DNA from: JACMPA01 sp035564115
Lineage (GTDB): Bacteria; Patescibacteriota; Saccharimonadia; Saccharimonadales; UBA4665
Assembly (NCBI GenBank): GCA_035564115.1
Contig: DATMTN010000009.1
Location: 1 to 39,582 of the forward strand
DNA: 39,582 nucleotides
Direction of reading: 5' to 3'
Shown here in pieces: positions 23,454 through 30,581 of this stretch. How positions within the stretch are numbered: position 1 is the first letter of the stretch; each line of letters starts with the position of its first letter. Position numbers and translations under genes: made by a program. The notes under the pieces were generated by a model. The model ran no database searches, was not told where the DNA came from, and worked only from the letters and a program-made list of their open reading frames with translations.

Positions 23454-23750
23454 ATGCACAGCCGCGAGTCATTGCCGGATACATGTCTACAGCAATGCGT
23501 GGCAGCTAATAATGAACAGCTTTGTGAGGTATTCAATGCTTTTTCGCCTGAGTGTGCAGGGCCAGAGCCCAGCGACGATGGAAAGATAGACTCACAGGTA
23601 CAGATTCATACTGAACAGCACACAGCTTACTCTGTCCCGAAAGAACGGGATACGAGGGTCGGAATACTAGTGTGCAGGAACATCGGACTAAACAATGCCG
23701 TTAAAGAGCTTGTAGCTACTACTAACGAGCAAGAAGGAAGACTATTTTAG
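23454..23750 (+). CDS. Small Cys-containing ORF between rpsG and fusA
   Basis: A possible 98-residue protein starting 2 nt after the rpsG stop, with GAGG about 7 nt before the ATG. Five Cys are present (near residues 11, 15, 24, 34 and 74) but they do not form a recognised zinc motif. Codon choice differs from the flanking str genes, with AGA/AGG arginine and ATA isoleucine codons, which argues for a recent or weakly expressed gene, or a chance open frame in a spacer. No known family. I would keep it as doubtful. Confidence 0.4.
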   Translation: MHSRESLPDTCLQQCVAANNEQLCEVFNAFSPECAGPEPSDDGKIDSQVQIHTEQHTAYSVPKERDTRVGILVCRNIGLNNAVKELVATTNEQEGRLF

Positions 23751-23762
23751 GGAAGGGAACCT

Positions 23763-25850
23763 ATGGCAGATAAGAAAACAGCAATGAAAGACATCCGGAA
23801 CTTGGGCATTATTGCTCATATTGACGCCGGTAAGACAACAACCACCGAAGGTATTCTGTACCGCACCGGCCTGAGCCACAAGATTGGCGCTGTGCACGAA
23901 GGTGAGACGACTACCGACTGGATGGCCCAGGAGCGTGAGCGTGGTATTACCATCGTGGCCGCTTCTGTTACCTGTTTCTGGAAGGGTCACCAGATCAACA
24001 TCATCGACACCCCAGGACACATTGACTTCACCGCCGAGGTGGAGCGTTCACTGCGTGTGCTCGACGGTGCCGTCGTGGTATTCGACGGTAAGATGGGTGT
24101 GGAATCACAGTCCGAGACCGTTTGGCGCCAGGCTGACAAGTACGGCACCCCACGTCTGTGTTTCATCAACAAGATCAACCAAACCGGTGGTGACTTCTAC
24201 AAGTCCCTCGACACCATTCACGCTCGCCTGAGTAAGCGTGCGTTCCCAATCCACCTGCCAATTGGTTTTGAACAGAGCATCAACGGTGTTGTCGACCTCG
24301 TCGACATGAAGGCGTACACCTACACCGAGTTCCATGACAAGCAGCTCGTTGAGGGTGAAATTCCTGCCGACATGCTCGACCAGGCCAAGAAGTACCGCAG
24401 CCTGCTTATCGAAAACGCGGTTGCCGAAGACGAAGCCATGCTCGAGAAGTACTTCGAGGTCGGCGAAGAAGGCCTGACTGTTGATGAGGTCAAACAGGCT
24501 ATCCGTACCGCTACCCTAACCGGTAAGTTCTTTGTCGTCACCGGTGGTGACGGCCGTGGTGTGATGGTAGAAAAGGTCCTGGACCTCGTTAACGACTACC
24601 TGCCAGCACCAAATGACCGCTCTAACGTCTGGGGTACACACCCCAAGACTGGCGACGAAATCGAGCGCAAGCACGACGAGTCTGATCCATTCTCAGCTCT
24701 CGCCTTCAAGATTACAACTGACCCATTCGTGGGTAAGCTGGCCTACTTCCGTGTCTACTCCGGTAAGATTACCGCTGGTTCATACGTACTCAACAGTTCG
24801 ACTGGCGAGAAAGAGCGCGTTGGTCGTATCGTCCGTCTGCAAGCCGACAAGCGTACCGACGTAACCGAAGTTGGCGCTGGTGACATCGCCGCTATCGTGG
24901 GCCTGAAGGGCACTACCACTGGTAACACCCTCTGTGACCCGAACAACCCAATCGTTCTCGAGAACATCACCTTCCCAGAGCCTCCGGTGTCTATCGCCAT
25001 TGAGCCTAAGACCAAGGCTGACCAAGAGAAAATGAGCCTGGCCCTCGGCCGTTTGGCAGAGGAAGACCCAACCTTCCGTGTTCACACCGACGAAGAGACT
25101 GGTCAGACCATCATCTCTGGTATGGGTGAGCTTCACCTGGAAATCCTAGTCGACCGTATGAAGCGCGAATTTAACGTCGAAGCTAACATCGGTGCGCCAC
25201 AGGTTGCCTACCGTGAATCGATCCGCAAGAGCGATGTCGAAGCCCAAGGTAAGTTTGTCCGCCAGTCCGGTGGTCGTGGTCAGTACGGTGACGTCTGGAT
25301 CCGTGTCTCACCAAACGAACAGGGTGCTGGTTTTGAATTCATCAACTCCATCAAGGGTGGTGTTGTCCCAACTGAGTACATCAAGCCTGTTCAGCAGGGT
25401 ATTGAAGAAGCTTTAGCTAACGGTATTATCGCCGGTTACCCAGTTGTCGACGTCAAGGCTGAGCTGTACGACGGTAGCTACCACGAAGTTGACTCCAACG
25501 AAATGGCCTTCAAGATTGCCGGTTCGATGGGTATCCAGGAAGCCGTCAAGAAGGCTAACCCAGTCCTGCTGGAGCCTGTCATGAAGGTCGTCATCGTAAC
25601 TCCAGAAGAGTTCATGGGTGACGTCATTGGTGACCTGAACAGCAAGCGTGGTCGCATCGAATCGATGGAAGACCTGGCCAGCGGTATCAAGGAAATTACA
25701 TCCTTTGTCCCCTTAGGCGAAATGTTTGGCTACACCACTAACCTGCGTAGTACGACCCAGGGTCGTGCCAGCAGTTCGATGGAGCTAGACCACTACGCTG
25801 ATGTGCCAAGCCACGTGGCTGAAGCCATCATCGCCAAGAACGCTAAGTAG
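23763..25850 (+). CDS. fusA: Elongation factor G with NKIN in the G4 motif
   Basis: GTPase that drives translocation on the ribosome; 695 residues, normal length. Seen: G1 AHIDAGKTTTTE (16-27 region), the switch I segment with RGITI, G3 DTPGHIDF, and the domain IV tip GGRGQYGDV and YDGSYHEVDSNEMAFK. The G4 motif is N136-K-I-N139, where NKMD is almost always found; the codon is AAC, so it is not a reading slip of the translation. Asp at this site normally recognises the guanine base. A strong Shine-Dalgarno GGGAAGGG precedes ATG 23763. Transcription probably comes from the rpsL promoter. Confidence 0.96.
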   Translation: MADKKTAMKDIRNLGIIAHIDAGKTTTTEGILYRTGLSHKIGAVHEGETTTDWMAQERERGITIVAASVTCFWKGHQINIIDTPGHIDFTAEVERSLRVLDGAVVVFDGKMGVESQSETVWRQADKYGTPRLCFINKINQTGGDFYKSLDTIHARLSKRAFPIHLPIGFEQSINGVVDLVDMKAYTYTEFHDKQLVEGEIPADMLDQAKKYRSLLIENAVAEDEAMLEKYFEVGEEGLTVDEVKQAIRTATLTGKFFVVTGGDGRGVMVEKVLDLVNDYLPAPNDRSNVWGTHPKTGDEIERKHDESDPFSALAFKITTDPFVGKLAYFRVYSGKITAGSYVLNSSTGEKERVGRIVRLQADKRTDVTEVGAGDIAAIVGLKGTTTGNTLCDPNNPIVLENITFPEPPVSIAIEPKTKADQEKMSLALGRLAEEDPTFRVHTDEETGQTIISGMGELHLEILVDRMKREFNVEANIGAPQVAYRESIRKSDVEAQGKFVRQSGGRGQYGDVWIRVSPNEQGAGFEFINSIKGGVVPTEYIKPVQQGIEEALANGIIAGYPVVDVKAELYDGSYHEVDSNEMAFKIAGSMGIQEAVKKANPVLLEPVMKVVIVTPEEFMGDVIGDLNSKRGRIESMEDLASGIKEITSFVPLGEMFGYTTNLRSTTQGRASSSMELDHYADVPSHVAEAIIAKNAK

Positions 25851-25870
25851 CTTCTCTAGCCGTAAACCCC

Positions 25871-25909
25871 GCCCTTGACGCCCGGTGTAATAGCCAGCGC
25901 GTCAAGGGC
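25871..25909 (+). terminator. Hairpin after fusA with conserved loop (copy 2)
   Basis: GCCCTTGACG (25871-25880) pairs with CGTCAAGGGC (25900-25909), 10 perfect pairs, loop of 19 nt containing CCGGTGTAATAGCC. Only a weak T-run follows (TTTGG). It is the near-inverse copy of the hairpin after rpoC. Confidence 0.6.
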
Positions 25910-25932
25910 TTTGGCAATTAGGGGCTGACCTC

Positions 25933-25961
25933 TTTACAAACCCCTGAAGTTTATCTATACT
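25933..25961 (+). promoter_or_regulatory. tuf promoter
   Basis: TTTACA (25933-25938) and TATACT (25956-25961), spacer 17 nt. It gives a start near 25968 and a leader of about 105 nt, so tuf can be expressed separately from fusA. Confidence 0.8.
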
Positions 25962-25979
25962 GAGTCAGTCACTTTGTGT

Positions 25980-26040
25980 GGGTTTTAGTATGCGTGTGCA
26001 CTAAAACCTGTACAAAAGAGCTAGAGTCGAGCATCGGCTC
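25980..26040 (+). promoter_or_regulatory. Two hairpins in the tuf 5' leader
   Basis: GGTTTTAGT (25981-25989) and ACTAAAACC (26000-26008) form 9 perfect pairs with a 10-nt loop. GAGTCGA (26024-26030) and TCGGCTC (26034-26040) form 7 pairs with a 3-nt loop. The Shine-Dalgarno TAAGGAG (26058-26064) and ATG follow in an unstructured AT-rich stretch. They may stabilise the mRNA or regulate tuf; no known motif. Confidence 0.5.
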
Positions 26041-26073
26041 AACATTTAATCAATAAATAAGGAGTCATTACAT

Positions 26074-27258
26074 ATGGCAGATAACTTTGACCGTAGCAAG
26101 CCTCACGTCAACGTCGGTACTATGGGCCACGTCGACCACGGTAAGACTACACTGACTGCTGCAATCACCCACGTGCTTGCCAAGCGTCTTCCTAGCAAAG
26201 TCAACGTTCCTAAGAACTACGACGAAATTGACAACGCCCCTGAAGAGAAGGCTCGCGGTATAACCATCGCTACTTCTCACCAGGAATACGAGTCAGAGAA
26301 GCGTCACTACGCACACGTCGACATGCCAGGGCACGCCGACTACGTTAAGAACATGATTACTGGTGCAGCCCAGATCGATGGCGCTATCCTCGTGGTAGGT
26401 GCTAACGACGGTCCATTGCCACAGACTCGCGAGCACGTACTGCTTGCGAAGCAGGTTGGTGTTCCAAGCATCCTAGTCTTCATGAACAAGATGGATTTGG
26501 CTGATCCTGACCTCGTTGAGCTGGTTGAGGAAGAAATCCGCGACTTGCTCGAGAAGAACGGCTTCGACCGTGATTGTCCTATCATCAAGGGTTCTGCTAC
26601 TAAGGCCCTCGACGGTGATGTTGCTTCTGAAGACGCTATCATGGAGCTCGTTGCAGCTCTTGACAGCTACGTTCCAGAGCCAAAGCGCGAGCTCGACAAG
26701 CCATTCCTGATGCCTATTGAGGACGTATTCTCAATCAAGGGTCGTGGTACTGTTGCAACCGGTCGTGTTGAAGCTGGTATCGTCAAGGTTGGTGAAGAAG
26801 TCGAAATCGTCGGCATCCGCCCAACTAGCAAGACTACCGTTACTGGTGTTGAAATGTTCAAGAAGAACCTCGACCAAGGCCAGGCTGGCGACAACGTCGG
26901 TATCCTCCTTCGTGGTGTTGAGCGCGACGACATCGAGCGTGGTCAGGTCTTGGCTAAGCCAGGTTCTGTTAACCCGCACACCGAGTTCGACGCTGAAGTC
27001 TACATCCTTACCAAGGAAGAGGGTGGTCGTCACACGCCATTCTTCAAGGGCTACAAGCCACAGTTCTACTTCCGTACTACGGACGTAACTGGTGAAGTTG
27101 AGCTGCCAGCTGACAAGGAAATGGTCATGCCTGGTGACACTATCACCTTCAAGGTTAAGCTGCTTGCTCCTATTGCTATGGAGCAGGGTCTGCGCTTCGC
27201 TATTCGCGAAGGTGGTCGTACCGTTGGTGCTGGTGTTGTAACCAAGATCAACAAGTAA
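26074..27258 (+). CDS. tuf: Elongation factor Tu
   Basis: GTPase that delivers aminoacyl-tRNA to the ribosome; 394 residues, the standard length. Seen: G1 GHVDHGKT (18-25), RGITIATSH (switch I), G3 DMPGHADY (usually DCPGHADY), G4 NKMD, the domain 2 GRGTVATGRVEAG, and the C-terminal REGGRTVGAGVVTKI. Unlike EF-G in this window the G4 motif is normal. It has its own promoter and structured leader and a strong terminator, so it forms a single-gene unit. Shine-Dalgarno TAAGGAG lies 9 nt before the ATG. Confidence 0.98.
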   Translation: MADNFDRSKPHVNVGTMGHVDHGKTTLTAAITHVLAKRLPSKVNVPKNYDEIDNAPEEKARGITIATSHQEYESEKRHYAHVDMPGHADYVKNMITGAAQIDGAILVVGANDGPLPQTREHVLLAKQVGVPSILVFMNKMDLADPDLVELVEEEIRDLLEKNGFDRDCPIIKGSATKALDGDVASEDAIMELVAALDSYVPEPKRELDKPFLMPIEDVFSIKGRGTVATGRVEAGIVKVGEEVEIVGIRPTSKTTVTGVEMFKKNLDQGQAGDNVGILLRGVERDDIERGQVLAKPGSVNPHTEFDAEVYILTKEEGGRHTPFFKGYKPQFYFRTTDVTGEVELPADKEMVMPGDTITFKVKLLAPIAMEQGLRFAIREGGRTVGAGVVTKINK

Positions 27259-27278
27259 TCAGACTTCTGATTGCTACG

Positions 27279-27306
27279 AAGAGCGCTCCGAAAGGGGCGC
27301 TCTTTT
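27279..27306 (+). terminator. tuf terminator
   Basis: AAGAGCGCTCC (27279-27289), loop GAAA, GGGGCGCTCTT (27294-27304), 11 pairs, then TT. A classic stable intrinsic terminator with a GNRA tetraloop. Confidence 0.95.
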
Positions 27307-27349
27307 ATTATGTACGGTATATCGTGGCCAATATAGCTGAGCGGTACTT

Positions 27350-27377
27350 GTAGCTCACGAGCAAACTCGTCAGCTAC
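27350..27377 (+). promoter_or_regulatory. Imperfect palindrome before the J-protein promoter
   Basis: GTAGCT-C-ACGAG, loop CAAA, CTCGT-C-AGCTAC: 11 pairs with one C-C mismatch. It overlaps the -35 position of the next promoter and lacks a T-run, so it looks like an operator more than a terminator. It is not a CIRCE element. Confidence 0.45.
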
Positions 27378-27390
27378 TCACTTCCTGCAG

Positions 27391-27396
27391 TATAAT
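27391..27396 (+). promoter_or_regulatory. Leaderless-type promoter of the J-protein gene (-10)
   Basis: Perfect TATAAT ending 8 nt before ATG 27405. No Shine-Dalgarno site. The -35 position falls in the palindrome at 27350-27377. Confidence 0.65.
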
Positions 27397-27404
27397 AGTC
27401 GGTA

Positions 27405-27797
27405 ATGAGTGAAGGTTTTGTAGATTACTACCAGTTGCTGGGAGTGCCGACCGACGCCGAGGGGCAGCAGATTCGGGTGGCGTTTTTGCGTCTGGCCAAA
27501 GAACACCACCCCGATGTCGGTGGCTCCACCGAAGATATGCAAACTTTCACCCGGGCTTACCGTACTCTTATATCGGAGGCAAGCCGTCGAAAATATGATT
27601 TGCAACACGAATTCTACGCTGCGAAGCCAGGCAAGTACGGTCATTCCCAAGCTGATACTGGCGCTGGCGAGATTGATGACCTATCCGATGACGAGATTGA
27701 TGAATTTCTGGACACGCTTTACAGGGAAGCTCGGGACAGCGCGGCTTTCGCTAAGCCCACCGTCAAACAGCGTATCAAGAAGTTGTTTGAGATCTAG
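27405..27797 (+). CDS. Short J-domain (DnaJ-like) co-chaperone
   Basis: A 130-residue protein with an N-terminal J domain (about 6-68): DYYQLLGVPTDAE, the HPD tripeptide (35-37) that stimulates the DnaK ATPase, and AYRTLISEASRRKYDLQ. The rest is an acidic segment (EIDDLSDDEIDEFLDTLY) and a basic end. There is no Gly/Phe region, zinc-finger domain or substrate-binding domain, so it is not a full DnaJ. It is likely to recruit DnaK to a particular task. The start lies 8 nt behind a perfect -10 hexamer. Confidence 0.85.
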   Translation: MSEGFVDYYQLLGVPTDAEGQQIRVAFLRLAKEHHPDVGGSTEDMQTFTRAYRTLISEASRRKYDLQHEFYAAKPGKYGHSQADTGAGEIDDLSDDEIDEFLDTLYREARDSAAFAKPTVKQRIKKLFEI

Positions 27798-27808
27798 CAG
27801 TCTCATGG

Positions 27809-27814
27809 TATAAA
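27809..27814 (+). promoter_or_regulatory. -10 hexamer of the cupin gene
   Basis: TATAAA ends 11 nt before ATG 27826, giving at most a leader of a few bases. It overlaps the end region of the J-protein gene. Confidence 0.45.
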
Positions 27815-27825
27815 TAGTTTCAATT

Positions 27826-28158
27826 ATGACGAGACCTGAAGGCCTAGATGTATTAGAATTGCGTACCGACCAAGTGCGAAGTATTGCTCGTGTGACAATC
27901 TGCGGTGTAAACCGGCCAGTTCGAAACCGTATTTGCAATCTGACGTACGAAGTGATTTGCGGGGAAGGTATTATGGCGGTCGAGGGTGAGCTGCATGAGC
28001 TTCGACCTGGCGTTGTGGTGGATGTTCCCGCCGGACAAGCCTATCAGGACGCCGGTGAAGTGTCGTTTATCGTCACCTCAGAGCCGCCTTTCTGTCCCGA
28101 ACAAGTTGAAATTGCTGAGCCACAGCTACCAGTCTCCCTGAGCTACCAATTGCAGTAA
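27826..28158 (+). CDS. Small cupin-fold protein
   Basis: A 110-residue protein with a single cupin-like beta barrel. Seen: NLTYEVICGEGIMAVEGELHEL (in parts) followed by LRPGVVVDVPAGQAYQDAGEVSFIVTSEPPF. The second cupin motif is PAGQAYQ, so the metal-binding His of the usual PxGxxH is Tyr, and the first motif lacks its His pair; it is probably a non-metal cupin, perhaps a sugar-binding or regulatory protein. Function unknown. It is a separate short unit between the J-protein gene and rpsJ. Confidence 0.75.
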   Translation: MTRPEGLDVLELRTDQVRSIARVTICGVNRPVRNRICNLTYEVICGEGIMAVEGELHELRPGVVVDVPAGQAYQDAGEVSFIVTSEPPFCPEQVEIAEPQLPVSLSYQLQ

Positions 28159-28184
28159 GGCTTCCCTTAGAAGTAAATTTGTTG

Positions 28185-28190
28185 TATAAT
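28185..28190 (+). promoter_or_regulatory. rpsJ promoter (-10)
   Basis: TATAAT, with transcription expected near 28197 and a leader of about 85 nt. In the leader TTGTCG (near 28212) can pair with CGACAA (near 28254), enclosing CTCCGCGGAG. This may be an autoregulatory r-protein leader. Shine-Dalgarno CAGGAG precedes the ATG. Confidence 0.55.
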
Positions 28191-28282
28191 CGACGTACCA
28201 ATAACATTTTGTCGAGAACTCGCCCGGTCACTCATCACTCCGCGGAGAGGTTACGACAAGCAAATAACAGGAGTTATTAATC

Positions 28283-28612
28283 ATGGCTGAAGCCGCAAAG
28301 ACCGACCAAAAACAACGTATCCGTATCCGTCTAAAGGCCTACGACCACAAGGTTATCGACCAGGCTGCCAAGCAGATTGTCGACACCGCACTGCGTACTG
28401 GCGCAACCTTGGCCGGCCCCATCCCACTGCCAACTCGTAAGAGCACCTTTACGGTCGTCAAGAGTCCCCACGTCTACAAGAAGGGCCGTGAACAGTTTGA
28501 AATGCGTGTTCACAAGCGCCTGATTGATGTCTTCGAACCGACTCCTAAGACCATCGACTCCCTGATGAACCTGTCCCTTCCTGCCGGCTGCGACGTCGAA
28601 ATTAAGATGTAA
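28283..28612 (+). CDS. rpsJ: 30S ribosomal protein S10
   Basis: Small-subunit head protein (also NusE in antitermination); 109 residues with an N-terminal extension of about 10 over the usual 102. Seen: RIRIRLKAYDHKVIDQAAKQIV, GPIPLPTRKSTFTVVKSPHVYKKGREQFEMRVHKRLIDVFEP (in parts). Unlike in most bacteria it is not the first gene of the rplC operon: it has its own promoter and a strong terminator, and a foreign gene lies between it and rplC. Confidence 0.97.
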   Translation: MAEAAKTDQKQRIRIRLKAYDHKVIDQAAKQIVDTALRTGATLAGPIPLPTRKSTFTVVKSPHVYKKGREQFEMRVHKRLIDVFEPTPKTIDSLMNLSLPAGCDVEIKM

Positions 28613-28635
28613 GGAAACCGCGAAAGCGAAAAAAT

Positions 28636-28674
28636 AAAAACCGCAAAAGCTCACTAGAGATATTGCGGTTTTTT
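28636..28674 (+). terminator. rpsJ terminator
   Basis: AAAAACCGCAA (28636-28646) pairs with TTGCGGTTTTT (28663-28673), 11 perfect pairs, loop of 16 nt, T-run in the 3' arm. The next gene's ATG (28675) begins one base after the stem region. Confidence 0.9.
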
Positions 28675-29724
28675 ATGAGCAAAACTATGTGCGAAGAGTA
28701 CACCACAGGTATAGAACATCCGAATCAGGACAGCTGGATTGCTGGTCTAGCTGGACAAATGTCGGAGGAGCAGAAGGCGGCCATGGCGGCGCGCTATGTT
28801 GGTGTACCCGAAGGCACAGTAGATTTGCCGAGCCTATACTACGCTGTTGAATCAGCCACGATGATTAACCATGCGCATCGGGCGACGCATGAGAGCACAA
28901 ATCGTGGTGTACTAGGCATTGGTTCGATAGAAGACGAGGGCGAACGTGGCCGATTGCGAGCTGAGTACGACCAGCTCACGGGTAGAGCCAGTAAGGTACA
29001 TGATTTTGTGCTTTGGTTTAGTCGTGTTTCACATGCTGCTTTTGTGGACCAAGAGCATATCTTGCCAAGTCGACGCGTTAAACACGTGTCGCTAGAACTA
29101 GGTGGTAACCGACAGTTTGGCGACTGGGAGGCGACCCATGCGCTAGACGAAATGGCTCGTAGCATACCCAGCGGTATCCTAAAGCTACAACCTGATGCGC
29201 GCTTGCGAATATACGGCCCACCGCGTGAAGGCAGTTTTCTGGACGATCGAATAGAATACGTGGATGAACAAAAACCAAAATACCGTCTCTTGCCTCAATA
29301 CCAACTACCGTCAAAAGTCCATCAGACACAGCGAACGTTCGACAATCATGGGTACGATGATTTCGTGGTATTCCGACGTCGTCGCACCGTTGCTGATATT
29401 TATGTGCCAGGCCAGTCGGATGTCGTTATATTCAAAGAGTCGCTTGGTATGTTGGTGATGTCGATGATTGCACCGGAAATGCGTAGTACAATCGCGGAAG
29501 ACTGTAAACAAGTGTTTGAGGCGGTAAGATCGAAGCGTGACGTCGAAGGGGCCACGCCAGTAAATCTTACTAATACGCCAGGAGCTATGCTGGCCGGGAG
29601 CTATTTCGAAGAAGATATCAGTAGCCCAGCTGGTGTTTCCAAGAATACTATCGTCATTTCTGCACACTATGTCGCCGGAGTTGGCGAAAAGTTTGCCGAT
29701 CGAGGCTACGGCATAGCTGCCTAG
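28675..29724 (+). CDS. Protein of unknown function inserted between rpsJ and rplC
   Basis: A 349-residue soluble protein from ATG 28675 (the frame is open to a TTG at 28663 inside the terminator, unlikely as start; ATG 28687 is another option). I do not recognise it. Seen: a helical acidic N-terminal region (GQMSEEQKAAMAARYVG), a middle part with LELGGNRQFGDWEATHALDEM, a segment with ARLRIYGPPREG, and a basic stretch FVVFRRRRTVADIY. No membrane span or signal peptide. Codon use is less biased than in the ribosomal genes. TATTGC (28661-28666), within the terminator, lies 8 nt before the ATG and could be a weak leaderless -10. Confidence 0.7.
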   Translation: MSKTMCEEYTTGIEHPNQDSWIAGLAGQMSEEQKAAMAARYVGVPEGTVDLPSLYYAVESATMINHAHRATHESTNRGVLGIGSIEDEGERGRLRAEYDQLTGRASKVHDFVLWFSRVSHAAFVDQEHILPSRRVKHVSLELGGNRQFGDWEATHALDEMARSIPSGILKLQPDARLRIYGPPREGSFLDDRIEYVDEQKPKYRLLPQYQLPSKVHQTQRTFDNHGYDDFVVFRRRRTVADIYVPGQSDVVIFKESLGMLVMSMIAPEMRSTIAEDCKQVFEAVRSKRDVEGATPVNLTNTPGAMLAGSYFEEDISSPAGVSKNTIVISAHYVAGVGEKFADRGYGIAA

Positions 29725-29750
29725 ACTGCCTGCTGCCCTGATTGTATATG

Positions 29751-29804
29751 TATAATTTGCAACACCTTGACAGGGGTTAGCATTTTATGCTAATCTGTTA
29801 TGGT
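29751..29804 (+). promoter_or_regulatory. Promoter region of the rplC operon
   Basis: Several candidates overlap: TATAAT at 29751-29756; TTGACA (29767-29772) with TAATCT (29791-29796), spacer 18; and TTAGCA with TATGGT (29799-29804). A perfect inverted repeat TTAGCAT-TTT-ATGCTAA (29777-29793) sits among them and may be an operator. It resembles but does not match CIRCE. Confidence 0.5.
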
Positions 29805-29823
29805 ATCAAACGAGTGTAAGTAA

Positions 29824-29885
29824 CTTGGTTCGTTAGGAAAGGTCATCCCGACAGGGGTAGAAACCGCCAGCAACCAAGGCTTTTT
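29824..29885 (+). promoter_or_regulatory. Structured rplC leader with terminator-like end
   Basis: CTTGGTT (29824-29830) pairs with AACCAAG (29872-29878), enclosing about 40 nt with CCCG/GGGG-type internal pairing, and is followed by GCTTTTT (29879-29885). This looks like an attenuator or an r-protein (L3/L4) autoregulatory leader about 70 nt before rplC. No known riboswitch was recognised. Confidence 0.5.
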
Positions 29886-29957
29886 ATGCTCAGGCCTGAT
29901 CATATTTATAAAAATCGAATCACTAGATATAGGGATTCATAAAAACGTAAGGACACT

Positions 29958-30581
29958 ATGAAAGCGTTGATTACACGAAAGGTTGGCATGACCAGCACCA
30001 TCGCAGACGATGGCGTTGTGACTGCTGTTACCTTGCTTTCCGCTAGTCCCTGTGTCATCACACAGGTCAAGACCGACGAAGTTGACGGCTACAAGGCTGT
30101 ACAGCTCGGTTTTGAAGAGGCTAAGGCAGCTCGCGTTGCTAAGCCACAGCAAGGCCATGCCGCTAAGGCTGGTATTAAGGTTCTCCCGAAGATTATTCGT
30201 GAGTTCCGCGTAGACGAATTAACTGAAGACCTCAAGGTTGGCGAAACTATCAACCCCGAGGTCTTTTCAGTTGGTGACACCGTCCACGTCACCGGTACCA
30301 CCAAGGGTAAGGGTTGGGCCGGTACTATTAAGCGTCACGGTTTCCACCGCGGCCGTAAAACTCACGGTGGTCGCAGCTACCGCCGTGTCGGTTCGATCGG
30401 TTCGATGTACCCTCAGCACATTCTGAAGGGCAAGAAGATGGCCGGTCAGTACGGTCACGAGCAAGTAACTGTGCGCAACCTTAAGATCGCTCTAGTTGAC
30501 ACTGAACTCGGTGTTATCGGTGTGACTGGTGCTGTGCCAGGTCCCCGCAAGAGCATCGTTGTACTGAAGGGAGCTAACTAA
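29958..30581 (+). CDS. rplC: 50S ribosomal protein L3
   Basis: Early-assembly protein next to the peptidyl transferase centre; 207 residues, normal. Seen: ITRKVGMTS, VTLLSASPCVITQVKT, the GKGWAGTIKRHGFHRG loop (Ala where E. coli has the methylated Gln150), RRVGSIGSMYPQHILKGKKMAGQYG in pieces. First gene of the 19-gene operon that runs to rplO. Shine-Dalgarno AAGGA lies before the ATG, and a long structured leader precedes it. The stop overlaps rplD (TAATG). Confidence 0.97.
   Translation: MKALITRKVGMTSTIADDGVVTAVTLLSASPCVITQVKTDEVDGYKAVQLGFEEAKAARVAKPQQGHAAKAGIKVLPKIIREFRVDELTEDLKVGETINPEVFSVGDTVHVTGTTKGKGWAGTIKRHGFHRGRKTHGGRSYRRVGSIGSMYPQHILKGKKMAGQYGHEQVTVRNLKIALVDTELGVIGVTGAVPGPRKSIVVLKGAN

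Noticed and set aside
29777..29793. Second CIRCE element upstream of rplC
   Set aside because: TTAGCAT-TTT-ATGCTAA shares only part of the CIRCE arms and has a 3-nt instead of a 9-nt spacer.
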